From Devosia riboflavina (GTDB lineage Bacteria; Pseudomonadota; Alphaproteobacteria; Rhizobiales; Devosiaceae), in contig NZ_JQGC01000028.1 in assembly GCF_000743575.1 (NCBI RefSeq), positions 20,970-84,969 of the forward strand: a stretch of DNA of 64,000 nt. Direction: 5' to 3'. Under the pieces are notes generated by a model. That model did not search any database. It saw only the letters and a program-made list of their open reading frames with translations, and was not told the DNA's origin. Below, piece by piece: positions 16,244 to 24,575 of this stretch (positions are counted from its first letter, which is position 1; the number at the start of each line of letters is the position of its first letter). The position numbers and the translations under genes were made by a program.

Positions 16244-16400
16244 AAGGCCCCCTCACCCGCCGCTTTGCGGCGACCTCTCCCCCTCGGGGGACTTCGAACT
16301 GTCCCGTTGGGCAAATCGCTCCGGTGGAGCGATTTGAAGTGAGAAGGCCATGAGAGCTATGCTCGAATGGCAGGCCCGGAGGGCCGGGTGAGGGGGCCTT
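16244..16400. repeat. 157-bp element with perfect 16-bp inverted ends
   Basis: The ends (16244-16259 and 16385-16400, outermost AAGGCCCCCTCACCCG) are perfect inverted repeats. Inside are hairpins GCCGCtttGCGGC, CCCCCtcGGGGG and GGCCCggaGGGCC, and a second copy of the AAATCGCTCC-ggt-GGAGCGATTT hairpin (16313-16335) with a short outer stem ACTTC/GAAGT. No open frame specific to it is seen; it looks like a miniature non-coding element. It begins 5 bases after the cobS stop. Confidence 0.8.
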
Positions 16401-16423
16401 TCTCGCAACGGGGACAAAATCCC

Positions 16424-17173
16424 ATGGCCCAGAACATCTATGATGATGCGGCCTTCTTCGAAGGCTACAGCCAGTTCCCGCGCTCGGCGCAGGGACTTGG
16501 CGCCGCTGCCGAATGGCCGGCTTTGCGCGCCATGCTGCCTGATATGACAGGACTTCGCGTTCTCGACCTCGGTTGCGGCTTTGGCTATTTCGCCCGCTGG
16601 GCCGTGGAACAGGGCGCCGCCCATGTCACCGGCCTCGACCTCTCGGAAAAAATGCTGGCCGAGGCCGCCAAGACCTGCGCCGGCCTGCCGGTAACCCTGG
16701 CCCGCGCCGATCTCGACACGGATGATTTCGGCACGGCCGAATTCGACCTCGTCTTCTCCTCGCTCGCCGTCCACTACATCGCTGATTTCGACGCCTTCCT
16801 CGCGCGCGTCCGCAAGGCCGTGAAGAACGACGGCCGCTTCGTCTTCTCGATGGAACACCCGGTCTTTGCCGCCCGCGCCAATCCTGAGTTCACTCAGGAT
16901 GCGGAAGGCCGCCAGGTTGCAGCCGTCGCCGAATATCTGCGCGAGGGCGAACGTCGCACCAACTGGATCGCCGAAGGCGTGATAAAACATCATCGCCTGA
17001 TCTCGACCACCATCATGGCCCTCAAGCGCGCCGGTTTCGCGCTCGATGCCATTGACGAGTGGGCCGCCACCGACGCCGACATCGCAGCGCATCCCGAATG
17101 GGAAAAAGAGCGCTACGAACCGATGTTCCTGCTTTTCGCGACCCATGTGGCCGCCTCTACCCACCGGACCTGA
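16424..17173 (+). CDS. Class I SAM-dependent methyltransferase
   Basis: A 249-residue small-molecule methyltransferase. The SAM site is LRVLDLGCGFGYFARWA (motif I, about 47-63), followed by VTGLDLSEKML and FDLVFSSLAVHYIADF (motif IV). It is of the UbiE/Methyltransf_11 type; the C-terminal third is a separate cap likely to choose the substrate. The gene ends 2 bases before cobT. It may simply be carried between cobS and cobT; nothing shows that it methylates a corrinoid. The start MAQNIYDD is chosen because the longer frame begins inside the repeat element. Confidence 0.85.
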   Translation: MAQNIYDDAAFFEGYSQFPRSAQGLGAAAEWPALRAMLPDMTGLRVLDLGCGFGYFARWAVEQGAAHVTGLDLSEKMLAEAAKTCAGLPVTLARADLDTDDFGTAEFDLVFSSLAVHYIADFDAFLARVRKAVKNDGRFVFSMEHPVFAARANPEFTQDAEGRQVAAVAEYLREGERRTNWIAEGVIKHHRLISTTIMALKRAGFALDAIDEWAATDADIAAHPEWEKERYEPMFLLFATHVAASTHRT

Positions 17174-17175
17174 CC

Positions 17176-19062
17176 ATGGCACAGCCCCCGCGCAGCAAGC
17201 CCAACAAGCCCGACCAGACCCAGGCCTTCAAATCGGCCATGGGCGCAACGGTCCGCGCCATCGGTGCCAAGGCCGAGCTTGAGGTTACCTTTACCGCCGA
17301 CCGGCCGCTGCTGACATCAGACAAGGCGCGGCTTGCCAACCTGCCGCGCCTGCCCACCAAGCGCGATATCGCCATTGCCCGCGGCCAGGGCGATGCCATG
17401 GCCATGCGGCTCGCCAGCCACGACCCCGATACGCACCGCAAGCGTTCGCCGATGGACCCGCAGGCCCGCGCCGCTTTCGATGCGCTCGAACAGGCGCGGG
17501 TGGAATCCCTCGGCGTTATCCGCATGCCGGGCATGAGTGGAAACATCCACGAAATGCTGGAAGACCGGCTCTTCCGCGCCAATTTCGCCGAAGTTGACGA
17601 CAAGAACGAGGCCCCGCTTGCCGAGGCCCTCGGCCTGATGCTGCGCGAAAAGCTCGCCGGCGTCCCCGTGCCCCCCTCGGGCCATGCGCTGGTCGATCTC
17701 TGGCGCAAGGAAGTGGAAGCCAAGGCGTCCACGTCCATCGACAAGCTGCTTTCGACCTATGAAAGCCAGGAAGATTTTTCGAAGGCTGTTCGGGCCGTGC
17801 TGCGCGATCTCAACCTGATCGCGGAAAGCGATATGGAAGATCCCGACGCGTCCGACGAGGACAATGCCGACGAGAGCCAGCCCGAACAGGCCCAGGGCTC
17901 CGACCAATCGCCCGAACAGGGCGAAGGCGAAAACGAGCAGGCTGAAAGCGAAGAAGACCAGCAGGCCGGCGAAAGCGAAGAAACCGGCGACGTCGAAGGC
18001 ATGGAAGCCGACATGGCCGATGTCGACGACGATGCCGAGGCGGAATCCGGTGAAGATGCGCCCATGCCCCCGCCCGCCAAGGACGGTGGCGAGCGGCTGT
18101 CGAACCAGTTCCAGTACAAGGTTTTCACCACAAAATTCGACGAAGTGGTGAAAGCGGCCGAGCTCTGCCCACCCGACGAACTGGACCAGTTGCGCGGCCT
18201 TTTGGACAAGCAGCTCGAAAACCTCGCCGGTGCCGTGGCGCGCCTTGCCAACAAGCTGCAGCGCCGCCTGATGGCCAAGCAAAACCGCTCCTGGCAGTTC
18301 GACCTCGAAGAGGGCCTCCTCGATACCGCACGCCTCACCCGCGTCGTGACCGACCCCATGCAGGCCCTGAGCTTCAAGGTCGAGAACGACACCGATTTCC
18401 GCGACACCGTCGTCACGCTGTTGATCGACAATTCCGGCTCCATGCGCGGCCGCCCGATCACCATTGCAGCCATCTGCGGCGACATCCTCGCGCGCACGCT
18501 GGAGCGTTGCGGCGTGAAGGTGGAAATCCTCGGCTTCACCACCCGTGCCTGGAAGGGCGGCAAGAGCCGCGAAGCCTGGCTCGAAGCCAATCGCCCGGCC
18601 AATCCCGGCCGCGTCAACGACGTGCGCCACATCATCTACAAGGCTGCCGACGAGCCGTGGCGCCATGCAAGGCGCAATCTGGGCCTGATGATGCGCGAAG
18701 GCCTCCTCAAGGAAAACATCGACGGCGAGGCATTGGAATGGGCGCGCAAGCGCTTGATGGCCCGCCCCGAGCAACGCCGCATCATGATGGTGATCTCGGA
18801 CGGCGCGCCGGTCGACGATTCGACCCAGTCGGTCAATGCCGGCAACTATCTCGAAGCGCACCTGCGGCAGGTCATCGAGGACATCGAAACCCGCTCGCCG
18901 ATCCAGCTCGTCGCCGTCGGCATTGGCCACGACGTGACGCGCTATTATCGCCGCGCCGTGACCCTCCTCGATGCCGAGGAACTGGCCGGCGCCCTGACCG
19001 ACGAATTGGCCGCACTCTTCGACGAAGAAATGCCCGGGCCCGCAAGGCGGCGCGGTCGCTGA
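17176..19062 (+). CDS. cobT: Cobaltochelatase subunit CobT
   Basis: The partner of CobS in the cobalt-inserting chelatase complex of aerobic B12 synthesis. The protein is 628 residues. The N-terminal part is helical. A very acidic, Glu/Asp/Gln-rich linker lies at about 215-300. The C-terminal VWA-type domain carries the MIDAS metal site DNSGSMRG and the later DGAPVDDST. The start MAQPPRSKPNK lies 2 bases after the methyltransferase stop. The stop shares one base with the next start. Confidence 0.95.
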   Translation: MAQPPRSKPNKPDQTQAFKSAMGATVRAIGAKAELEVTFTADRPLLTSDKARLANLPRLPTKRDIAIARGQGDAMAMRLASHDPDTHRKRSPMDPQARAAFDALEQARVESLGVIRMPGMSGNIHEMLEDRLFRANFAEVDDKNEAPLAEALGLMLREKLAGVPVPPSGHALVDLWRKEVEAKASTSIDKLLSTYESQEDFSKAVRAVLRDLNLIAESDMEDPDASDEDNADESQPEQAQGSDQSPEQGEGENEQAESEEDQQAGESEETGDVEGMEADMADVDDDAEAESGEDAPMPPPAKDGGERLSNQFQYKVFTTKFDEVVKAAELCPPDELDQLRGLLDKQLENLAGAVARLANKLQRRLMAKQNRSWQFDLEEGLLDTARLTRVVTDPMQALSFKVENDTDFRDTVVTLLIDNSGSMRGRPITIAAICGDILARTLERCGVKVEILGFTTRAWKGGKSREAWLEANRPANPGRVNDVRHIIYKAADEPWRHARRNLGLMMREGLLKENIDGEALEWARKRLMARPEQRRIMMVISDGAPVDDSTQSVNAGNYLEAHLRQVIEDIETRSPIQLVAVGIGHDVTRYYRRAVTLLDAEELAGALTDELAALFDEEMPGPARRRGR

Positions 19063-20051
19063 TGCTGCGGCGCTGGGCCCCGATAGCCTGCCTTGCGCTA
19101 TTGGCCCAGCCCGCTCTGGCGGTCGACGTCACGGTGACGTCGGCCCAGGTCACGCGCTTCAAGGGCGTCGGGCTCGATGAGCCCGTGGGGAAACTGATCT
19201 TCCGCGGCGGCCTGACGCTGCAGTCGCAGGACGATATGTTCGGCGGCCTTTCGAGCGTCACCACCACCGGCCCCGACCAGAACATCGCCTTCGTCACCGA
19301 CCGCGGCCAGTTCGTCTCCGGCAAGCTCGCTTATGACCAGGATGATCGTCTCCTCAGCCTCATCGGGGTCACCATGGACCCCATCCAGAATTCCGGCGGC
19401 GCCCCCCTGCCCCGCCAATATGCAAGGGACGCCGAGGGCATGGACACCGTCTTTCGTGATGGGGTGGCCGCGGCCGTCCGCGTGAGTTTTGAAAACCTCA
19501 CCCGCGTCGCCGATTTCGCCATCACCGATGGCCGCCCCGGCGGTCCGGCGCGCGAAATCACCATTCCCGATTGGCTGACGGATTTGCGGACCAACAAGTC
19601 CCTTGAAGCCATCTGCATCGCCCCGCCCGCCTCGCCCATTGCCGGCTCGACCCTGCTGCTCACCGAAGAAGCACTCGACGAAAACGGCAATCACCGCGGC
19701 CATTTTCTGGGGCAGAACGACAAGGGTCCGGTGACCTATGTCAATTCGCCCGTGGTCAACCCGACGGACTGTGCCTTCCTGCCCAATGGCGACCTGCTGG
19801 TGCTCGAACGCGGCGTGGCGCTCTTCAGCTTCGTCATGAACCTGCGCCGTGTTCCGGCCGATCAGGTGAGGCCGGGCAATCTCATGCAAGGCGAACTTTT
19901 GCTGTCAGCCGAGGGTGCCGAGATCGACAATATGGAGTCGATCATGGTGCACACGACGCCGGGTGGCGAGACGCGGATCCTCATCGGCTCGGACAACAAC
20001 TTTAATGACTGGCAGCGGCAGTTGCTGCTGGAGTTTGCGCTGGTGGAATAG
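19062..20051 (+). CDS. Exported phytase-like esterase domain protein
   Basis: A 329-residue secreted or periplasmic protein. Residues 1-20 are a signal peptide (RRWAPIACLALLAQPALA). The rest fits the family called esterase-like activity of phytase, a beta-propeller of repeated short strands; EAICIAPP..STLLLTEEALDENG and the later ERG and GSDNNFND segments sit in loops. The substrate is unknown. It overlaps cobT by one base, so it is co-transcribed with the cobaltochelatase genes, but no link to B12 is evident. Confidence 0.83.
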   Translation: MLRRWAPIACLALLAQPALAVDVTVTSAQVTRFKGVGLDEPVGKLIFRGGLTLQSQDDMFGGLSSVTTTGPDQNIAFVTDRGQFVSGKLAYDQDDRLLSLIGVTMDPIQNSGGAPLPRQYARDAEGMDTVFRDGVAAAVRVSFENLTRVADFAITDGRPGGPAREITIPDWLTDLRTNKSLEAICIAPPASPIAGSTLLLTEEALDENGNHRGHFLGQNDKGPVTYVNSPVVNPTDCAFLPNGDLLVLERGVALFSFVMNLRRVPADQVRPGNLMQGELLLSAEGAEIDNMESIMVHTTPGGETRILIGSDNNFNDWQRQLLLEFALVE

Positions 20052-20072
20052 GGCGCCCCACTCACCGGCCCC

Positions 20073-20254
20073 AACCGAATTCGCCATAGCGAATTCGGTG
20101 GCCCTCGCCCCTTGCGGGAGAGGGACAGACCAACTTTGCGTTCAGCAAATTGGTCAGGGTGAGGGGTGTCTATCCTCCGCAGAGCAGCCTGCAATGAGAT
20201 CGTATACCCCTCATCCGCCCTTCGGGCACCTTCTCCCGCAAGGGGAGAAGGGGG
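20073..20254. repeat. Composite palindromic element with two internal hairpin modules
   Basis: From the left: hairpin ACCGAATTCGC-cata-GCGAATTCGGT (20074-20099), arm CCCCTTGCGGGAGAGG, hairpin GACCAAcTTTGC-gttca-GCAAATTGGTC, TGAGGGGT pairing with ACCCCTCA across a variable middle, then the inverse arm TCTCCCGCAAGGGGAGA. From about 20101 on it is nearly identical to 35643-35792, while the first hairpin matches 2316-2343. It occupies the 280-base gap after the phytase-like gene, together with the secA terminator. Confidence 0.82.
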
Positions 20255-20278
20255 ATCGAGTGGGGGGCAGCATGAAAA

Positions 20279-20312
20279 CAAAAAAGGGCCCCGGTTTCCC
20301 GGAGCCCGCAAA
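20279..20312 (-). terminator. Rho-independent terminator of secA
   Basis: On the minus strand GGGCTCCGG-gaaa-CCGGGGCCC is followed by TTTTTTGTTTT. It lies about 20 bases beyond the secA stop codon. Confidence 0.88.
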
Positions 20313-20331
20313 TTCCAAAAACCCAAAAAGA

Positions 20332-23034
20332 TCAGACAAACGCGCCGTGGCAATGCTTGACCTTTTTGCCCGAGCCGCAGGGGCACGGCGCGTTGCGCGA
20401 CAGGCCCACCAGCAGTTTCGGATCGAGCGGGGCCAGGGCGCCCTCGTCGGAATCATCGCCCACCGCATCATTCTCGCCCGTCACCGGGTCGATATGCGTG
20501 GTCGCCAACTGCGCCGGATCGATGGCCGGGGCCGGCTCGGGCTGGCGCATCTGGATTTCGATATGACCCATCTGCGTGGTCACGAGTTCGCGGAGATTCC
20601 CGAGGAGAGCCTGGAACAGCTCATAGGCTTCTTGCTTATATTCATTGAGCGGATCGCGCTGGGCGATGCCGCGCCAGCCGACGACCTTGGACAAGTGATC
20701 GAGCATGACAAGATGCTCGCGCCAGAGCCCGTCGATCGACTGCAGCAGGATGGACTTTTCCACCTGACGCATCACTGGGCCATACCGGTCCGATTTGGCC
20801 TCGATGACGGCATCGGCCGCCTCGCGGATGCGGGTCTCGACCACTTCGGCGTCGATTCCCTCTTCCTTGGCCCATTCGCTCACGGGTGCCGTGACGTTGA
20901 GATAGGTCTTGGCAGCGGCTTCGAGCTGCTCGGTCTTCCACTGCTCGGGATAAGAGCGCGCCGGAATGGCCTTGCCGACGATATTGTCGACCACGTCATG
21001 ACGCATCTCGGCAATGGTCTCGCTGACGTCTTCGGCATCCATGAATTCGAGACGCTGTTCGAAGATCACCTTGCGCTGATCGTTCATCACGTCATCGTAT
21101 TTGAGGATGTTCTTGCGGATATCGAAGTTGCGCGACTCGACCTTGCCCTGGGCGCGTTCGATGGCCTTGGTCACCCACGGATGGGTGATGCTCTCGCCCT
21201 GCTCGAGCCCGAGCTTGCCCAGCATGGAATCCATCGAATCCACCGGGAAGATGCGCATCAGGTCGTCCTGTAGCGACAGGTAGAACTTTGAGTGGCCGGG
21301 GTCGCCCTGGCGACCGGAACGGCCACGCAACTGATTGTCGATGCGGCGCGATTCATGGCGTTCGGTGCCGATGACCATCAAGCCGCCGGCAGCCAGCGCC
21401 TTCTTCTTTTCGTCGGCGATCTTGGCCTTGATCTCGGCGATCTTGGCTTCGCGGGCCTCGCCCTCGAGTTCCTTGGCTTCGCGCTCGATGCGCATTTCAA
21501 GGTTGCCGCCGAGCTGAATGTCGGTACCGCGACCGGCCATATTGGTCGCAATGGTGATCGCGCCCGGCAGGCCCGCATCGGCGACGATGAAAGCTTCCTG
21601 CTCGTGGTGACGGGCATTGAGCACGTTCATCTGCCCCACATTCTTCTTGCGAAGGATGTCCGCCAGCATTTCCGACTTTTCGATTGAGGTGGTGCCGACG
21701 AGCACCGGCTGACCGCGCTCCTGGCATTCTTTGATCAGTTCGGCAATGGCGTCGAATTTTTCGGCCGCCGTGCGATAGATCGCATCGTCTTCGTCGATAC
21801 GCTGAACCGGCAGATTGGTCGGGATGGTGACGACGCCCAGATTATAGATGTCGGCAAACTCTTCCGCTTCCGTCGCCGCCGTACCGGTCATGCCGGCGAG
21901 CTTTTCGTAGAGGCGGAAATAGTTCTGGAAGGTAATGGACGCCAGCGTCTGGTTTTCAGACTGGATCTTTACGCCTTCCTTGGCTTCCAGCGCCTGGTGC
22001 AGACCTTCCGAATAACGGCGGCCCGGCATCATGCGGCCGGAGAATTCGTCGATGATGACGACCTCGCCACCCTCGGGCGTATCGCGGGTGATGTAGTCCT
22101 TGTCCTTGCGGAAGAGCTTGTGGGCGCGCAGCGCAGAATTGGCGTGATGCACCAGCGCCACGTTTTCCACGTCATACATGGACGCGCTCTTGAGGAGCCC
22201 GGCTTCCGAAAGCGCGGCTTCGAGCTTTTCGACGCCCTGATCGGTAAAGGTCGCCGCGCGGTGCTTTTCGTCGAGCTCGAAATCACCCTCGCCGATCAGC
22301 GGCATGAAGGAGTTGATCTTGATATAGAGTTCGGACCGGTCTTCGGACGGGCCGGAAATGATCAGCGGCGTGCGCGCTTCGTCGACAAGGATGGAGTCCA
22401 CTTCGTCGACGATGGCGAAGGCATGGCCGCGCTGCACCATCTGGGCGCGCGAATATTTCATATTGTCGCGCAGATAGTCGAAGCCGAATTCGTTATTGGT
22501 GCCGTAGGTGATGTCGGCAGCATAGCTGTCGCGGCGCTGCTGGTCGGTCAGGCCGTGCACGATAATGCCAGTGGAAAGACCGAGGAAGTTGTAGATCTGC
22601 CCCATCCAGCCGGCGTCGCGGCGGGCGAGGTAGTCGTTGACGGTCACGACATGCACGCCGCGCCCCGTCAGCGCATTGAGATAGACGGCGAGGGTCGCGA
22701 CCAGGGTCTTGCCTTCGCCGGTACGCATTTCAGCAATGGCGCGATCATTGAGCACCATGCCGCCGATGAGCTGCACGTCGAAGTGGCGCATGCCGAGCAC
22801 GCGCTTGGATGCTTCACGCACAGTTGCAAAGGCCGGTACCAGGATATCGTCGACCGTGGCGCCCTTTTCGATCTGCGCCTTGAAGTCGGCGGTGCGGGCT
22901 TTGAGCTCGTCGTCGGTGAGCTTGGCCAGTTCCGGCTCCAGCGCATTGATCGCGGCGACCTTGCCCTGGTAGCGCTTGACCTGCCGATCCGACGGCGATC
23001 CGAAAATCCGCCGGGCGAGCGCAGCTAGAGCCAT
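20332..23034 (-). CDS. secA: Preprotein translocase ATPase SecA
   Basis: Motor ATPase that drives unfolded preproteins through SecYEG. It is 900 residues, the normal size. The first nucleotide-binding fold has Walker A MRTGEGKTLVATL and DEVDSIL. The preprotein-crosslinking and helical scaffold domains follow, then the second ATPase fold with NMAGRGTDIQLGG and the C-terminal zinc site CPCGSGKKVKHCHG that binds SecB. The start MALAALARRIFG is supported by AAGGA 8 bases upstream; an ATG three codons earlier overlaps that site. It is divergent from ppiC. Confidence 0.96.
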   Translation of the reverse strand: MALAALARRIFGSPSDRQVKRYQGKVAAINALEPELAKLTDDELKARTADFKAQIEKGATVDDILVPAFATVREASKRVLGMRHFDVQLIGGMVLNDRAIAEMRTGEGKTLVATLAVYLNALTGRGVHVVTVNDYLARRDAGWMGQIYNFLGLSTGIIVHGLTDQQRRDSYAADITYGTNNEFGFDYLRDNMKYSRAQMVQRGHAFAIVDEVDSILVDEARTPLIISGPSEDRSELYIKINSFMPLIGEGDFELDEKHRAATFTDQGVEKLEAALSEAGLLKSASMYDVENVALVHHANSALRAHKLFRKDKDYITRDTPEGGEVVIIDEFSGRMMPGRRYSEGLHQALEAKEGVKIQSENQTLASITFQNYFRLYEKLAGMTGTAATEAEEFADIYNLGVVTIPTNLPVQRIDEDDAIYRTAAEKFDAIAELIKECQERGQPVLVGTTSIEKSEMLADILRKKNVGQMNVLNARHHEQEAFIVADAGLPGAITIATNMAGRGTDIQLGGNLEMRIEREAKELEGEAREAKIAEIKAKIADEKKKALAAGGLMVIGTERHESRRIDNQLRGRSGRQGDPGHSKFYLSLQDDLMRIFPVDSMDSMLGKLGLEQGESITHPWVTKAIERAQGKVESRNFDIRKNILKYDDVMNDQRKVIFEQRLEFMDAEDVSETIAEMRHDVVDNIVGKAIPARSYPEQWKTEQLEAAAKTYLNVTAPVSEWAKEEGIDAEVVETRIREAADAVIEAKSDRYGPVMRQVEKSILLQSIDGLWREHLVMLDHLSKVVGWRGIAQRDPLNEYKQEAYELFQALLGNLRELVTTQMGHIEIQMRQPEPAPAIDPAQLATTHIDPVTGENDAVGDDSDEGALAPLDPKLLVGLSRNAPCPCGSGKKVKHCHGAFV

Positions 23035-23093
23035 TCGTGTCATCCTTTTGCATTCAGTGGCGTGGCGAAAAGGGCGGGCGGCTTGCACTAGAA

Positions 23094-23131
23094 CGTTTTC
23101 AAGAAGAAGTGTTGACCACTTTTCGAAAACG
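23094..23131. repeat. Palindrome CGTTTTC..GAAAACG in the secA-ppiC gap
   Basis: CGTTTTC and GAAAACG enclose AAGAAGAAGTGTTGACCACTTTTC-like sequence with inner AAGTG/CCACTT. It is the same type as 47295-47341. The whole 444-base gap between secA and ppiC otherwise shows no gene; it must hold the promoters of both divergent genes, but I cannot place them with confidence. Confidence 0.55.
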
Positions 23132-23478
23132 CTGGGGGCGCCAGCGGCCCATCTCGCCTCGTCACAACTTCTAGAGAGCCCTTTGGCTCCCCGTGTGGAT
23201 TGATCCGTGGAGGACATTGGGCCGATACGGCAACCATGCTCCACGCTTTGAAAAAGCGGCTGAGATGTAAGAGTGAGGGGGTGTCTTGTCAATGTTGGCG
23301 AAATGGGCGACACCTTGCGCGCACGGCGGATGAGGCCTTCCCGAAGGCCCACCGAAACCTGCCGGAAACCGGCACAATTTGGCCCCCTTATTGTGTGAGG
23401 CACGGCACTTTCCGGGCCCGCCGCCCCGTTTGATCATGCCCGGCCCTCCCGGACCGGCCAAGGAGATCCAGGACGTTC

Positions 23479-24414
23479 ATGATGAAGCTTTCCTCGCGCC
23501 TGTTGCGCACCATCTGTCTCGCTGCGCTTTTGGGTGCTGCGCCTGCCATCGGCAGCTTCGCTCAGGAGGCTCCGGCCCCGGAAGCTGCAGCACCGGCTGC
23601 CGTCGCGCCTGAAACCGTCGTCGCGACCGTTGGCGGCGAAGAGATCACCGAAGCTGATCTCAGCTTTGCCGCCGAGGACCTCGCCCAGGATCTCGCCCAG
23701 ATGCCGGCCCAGGAACGCCGCGCCTTCCTGCTGCGCGTCCTCATCGACATGAAGGTCATGGCTGGTGCCGCCGAAGCGGCCGGCATGGACCAGACCGAGC
23801 TCTTCGCCCAGCGCCTCAACTATCTCAAGGAACGCGCCCTGCGCCGCGCCTATTTTGCCGATGCCATTGCCGGCCAGGTGACCGAGGAAGCCATCCGCGC
23901 CGACTACGACAAGTTCGTGGCCGAGTTCCAGCCGCAGGAAGAAGTTCACGCCCGCCACATCCTGGTCGAAACCCAGGAAGAGGCTGACGCCATCAAGGCC
24001 GAGCTCGATGCCGGCGGCGATTTCGCCGCTATCGCCCAGGAAAAGTCGATCGATCCGGGTTCAGGCGCCAATGGCGGCGACCTCGGTTTCTTCGCCAAGG
24101 GCATGATGGTCCCAGAATTCGAAACCGCCGCCTTTGCCCTCGCCAATCCGGGCGACGTTTCGGCGCCGGTCCAGTCCCAGTTCGGCTGGCACATCATCAA
24201 GCTCGAAGAAAAGCGCGAGTCGTCCCCGCCTGCCTTCGAGCAGGTTGCCCCGCAGATTCAGCAGCAGGTGCTGATGCGCGTCTTCAACGAAAAGGTCGAG
24301 GAACTGATGGCCGGCGTGACCATCGACGTCACCGACCCCGAACTCAAGGCCACCATGGACGCCCAGGACGCTGCCCAGGCAGCCCCCGCCGAAGGCGAAG
24401 CGGCCCAGCAGTAA
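23479..24414 (+). CDS. Periplasmic parvulin-type peptidyl-prolyl isomerase
   Basis: PpiC/SurA-like folding helper in the periplasm, 311 residues. Residues 1-28 are a signal peptide ending GSFAQ. After an Ala/Pro-rich stretch comes the SurA-type N-terminal helical region with TVGGEEITEADL, then a parvulin domain at about 150-250 (HARHILVETQEEADAIKAEL, GGDLGFFAKGMMVPEFE, SQFGWHIIKLEEKRE). The C-terminal tail is rich in Ala and Gln. Two adjacent ATGs could start it. A terminator follows. Confidence 0.9.
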   Translation: MMKLSSRLLRTICLAALLGAAPAIGSFAQEAPAPEAAAPAAVAPETVVATVGGEEITEADLSFAAEDLAQDLAQMPAQERRAFLLRVLIDMKVMAGAAEAAGMDQTELFAQRLNYLKERALRRAYFADAIAGQVTEEAIRADYDKFVAEFQPQEEVHARHILVETQEEADAIKAELDAGGDFAAIAQEKSIDPGSGANGGDLGFFAKGMMVPEFETAAFALANPGDVSAPVQSQFGWHIIKLEEKRESSPPAFEQVAPQIQQQVLMRVFNEKVEELMAGVTIDVTDPELKATMDAQDAAQAAPAEGEAAQQ

Positions 24415-24440
24415 GCTTTTTGGGCTTTTTGGATTTTTGA

Positions 24441-24475
24441 GCCACCCGGTTTCGATCGGGTGGCCTTTTTGTTTT
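24441..24475 (+). terminator. Rho-independent terminator of the parvulin gene
   Basis: GCCACCCG and CGGGTGGC form the stem, followed by CTTTTTGTTTT, 26 bases after the stop codon. Confidence 0.9.
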
Positions 24476-24489
24476 GGCCCGCCACGGAA

Positions 24490-24575
24490 CGTCATCCTCG
24501 GGCTTGACCCGAGGACACTTCACTTGGAAATGGCACGGTAAGTTCAGGGCCCTCGGGTCAAGCCCGAGGGTGACG
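24490..24575. repeat. Palindromic element, CGTCATCCTCGGGCTTGACCC type
   Basis: The arms CCTCGGGcttgaCCCGAGG and CCTCGGGtcaaGCCCGAGG are themselves palindromic and inverted about a 35-base centre, with ends CGTCA and TGACG. A single arm recurs at 57258-57288. Its right part supplies the last codons of the neighbouring TetR gene. Confidence 0.8.

Noticed and set aside
23035..23478. Small gene or RNA in the secA-ppiC gap
   Set aside because: Open frames there lack ribosome-binding sites and family resemblance; no terminator-like hairpin with a T run marks an RNA.
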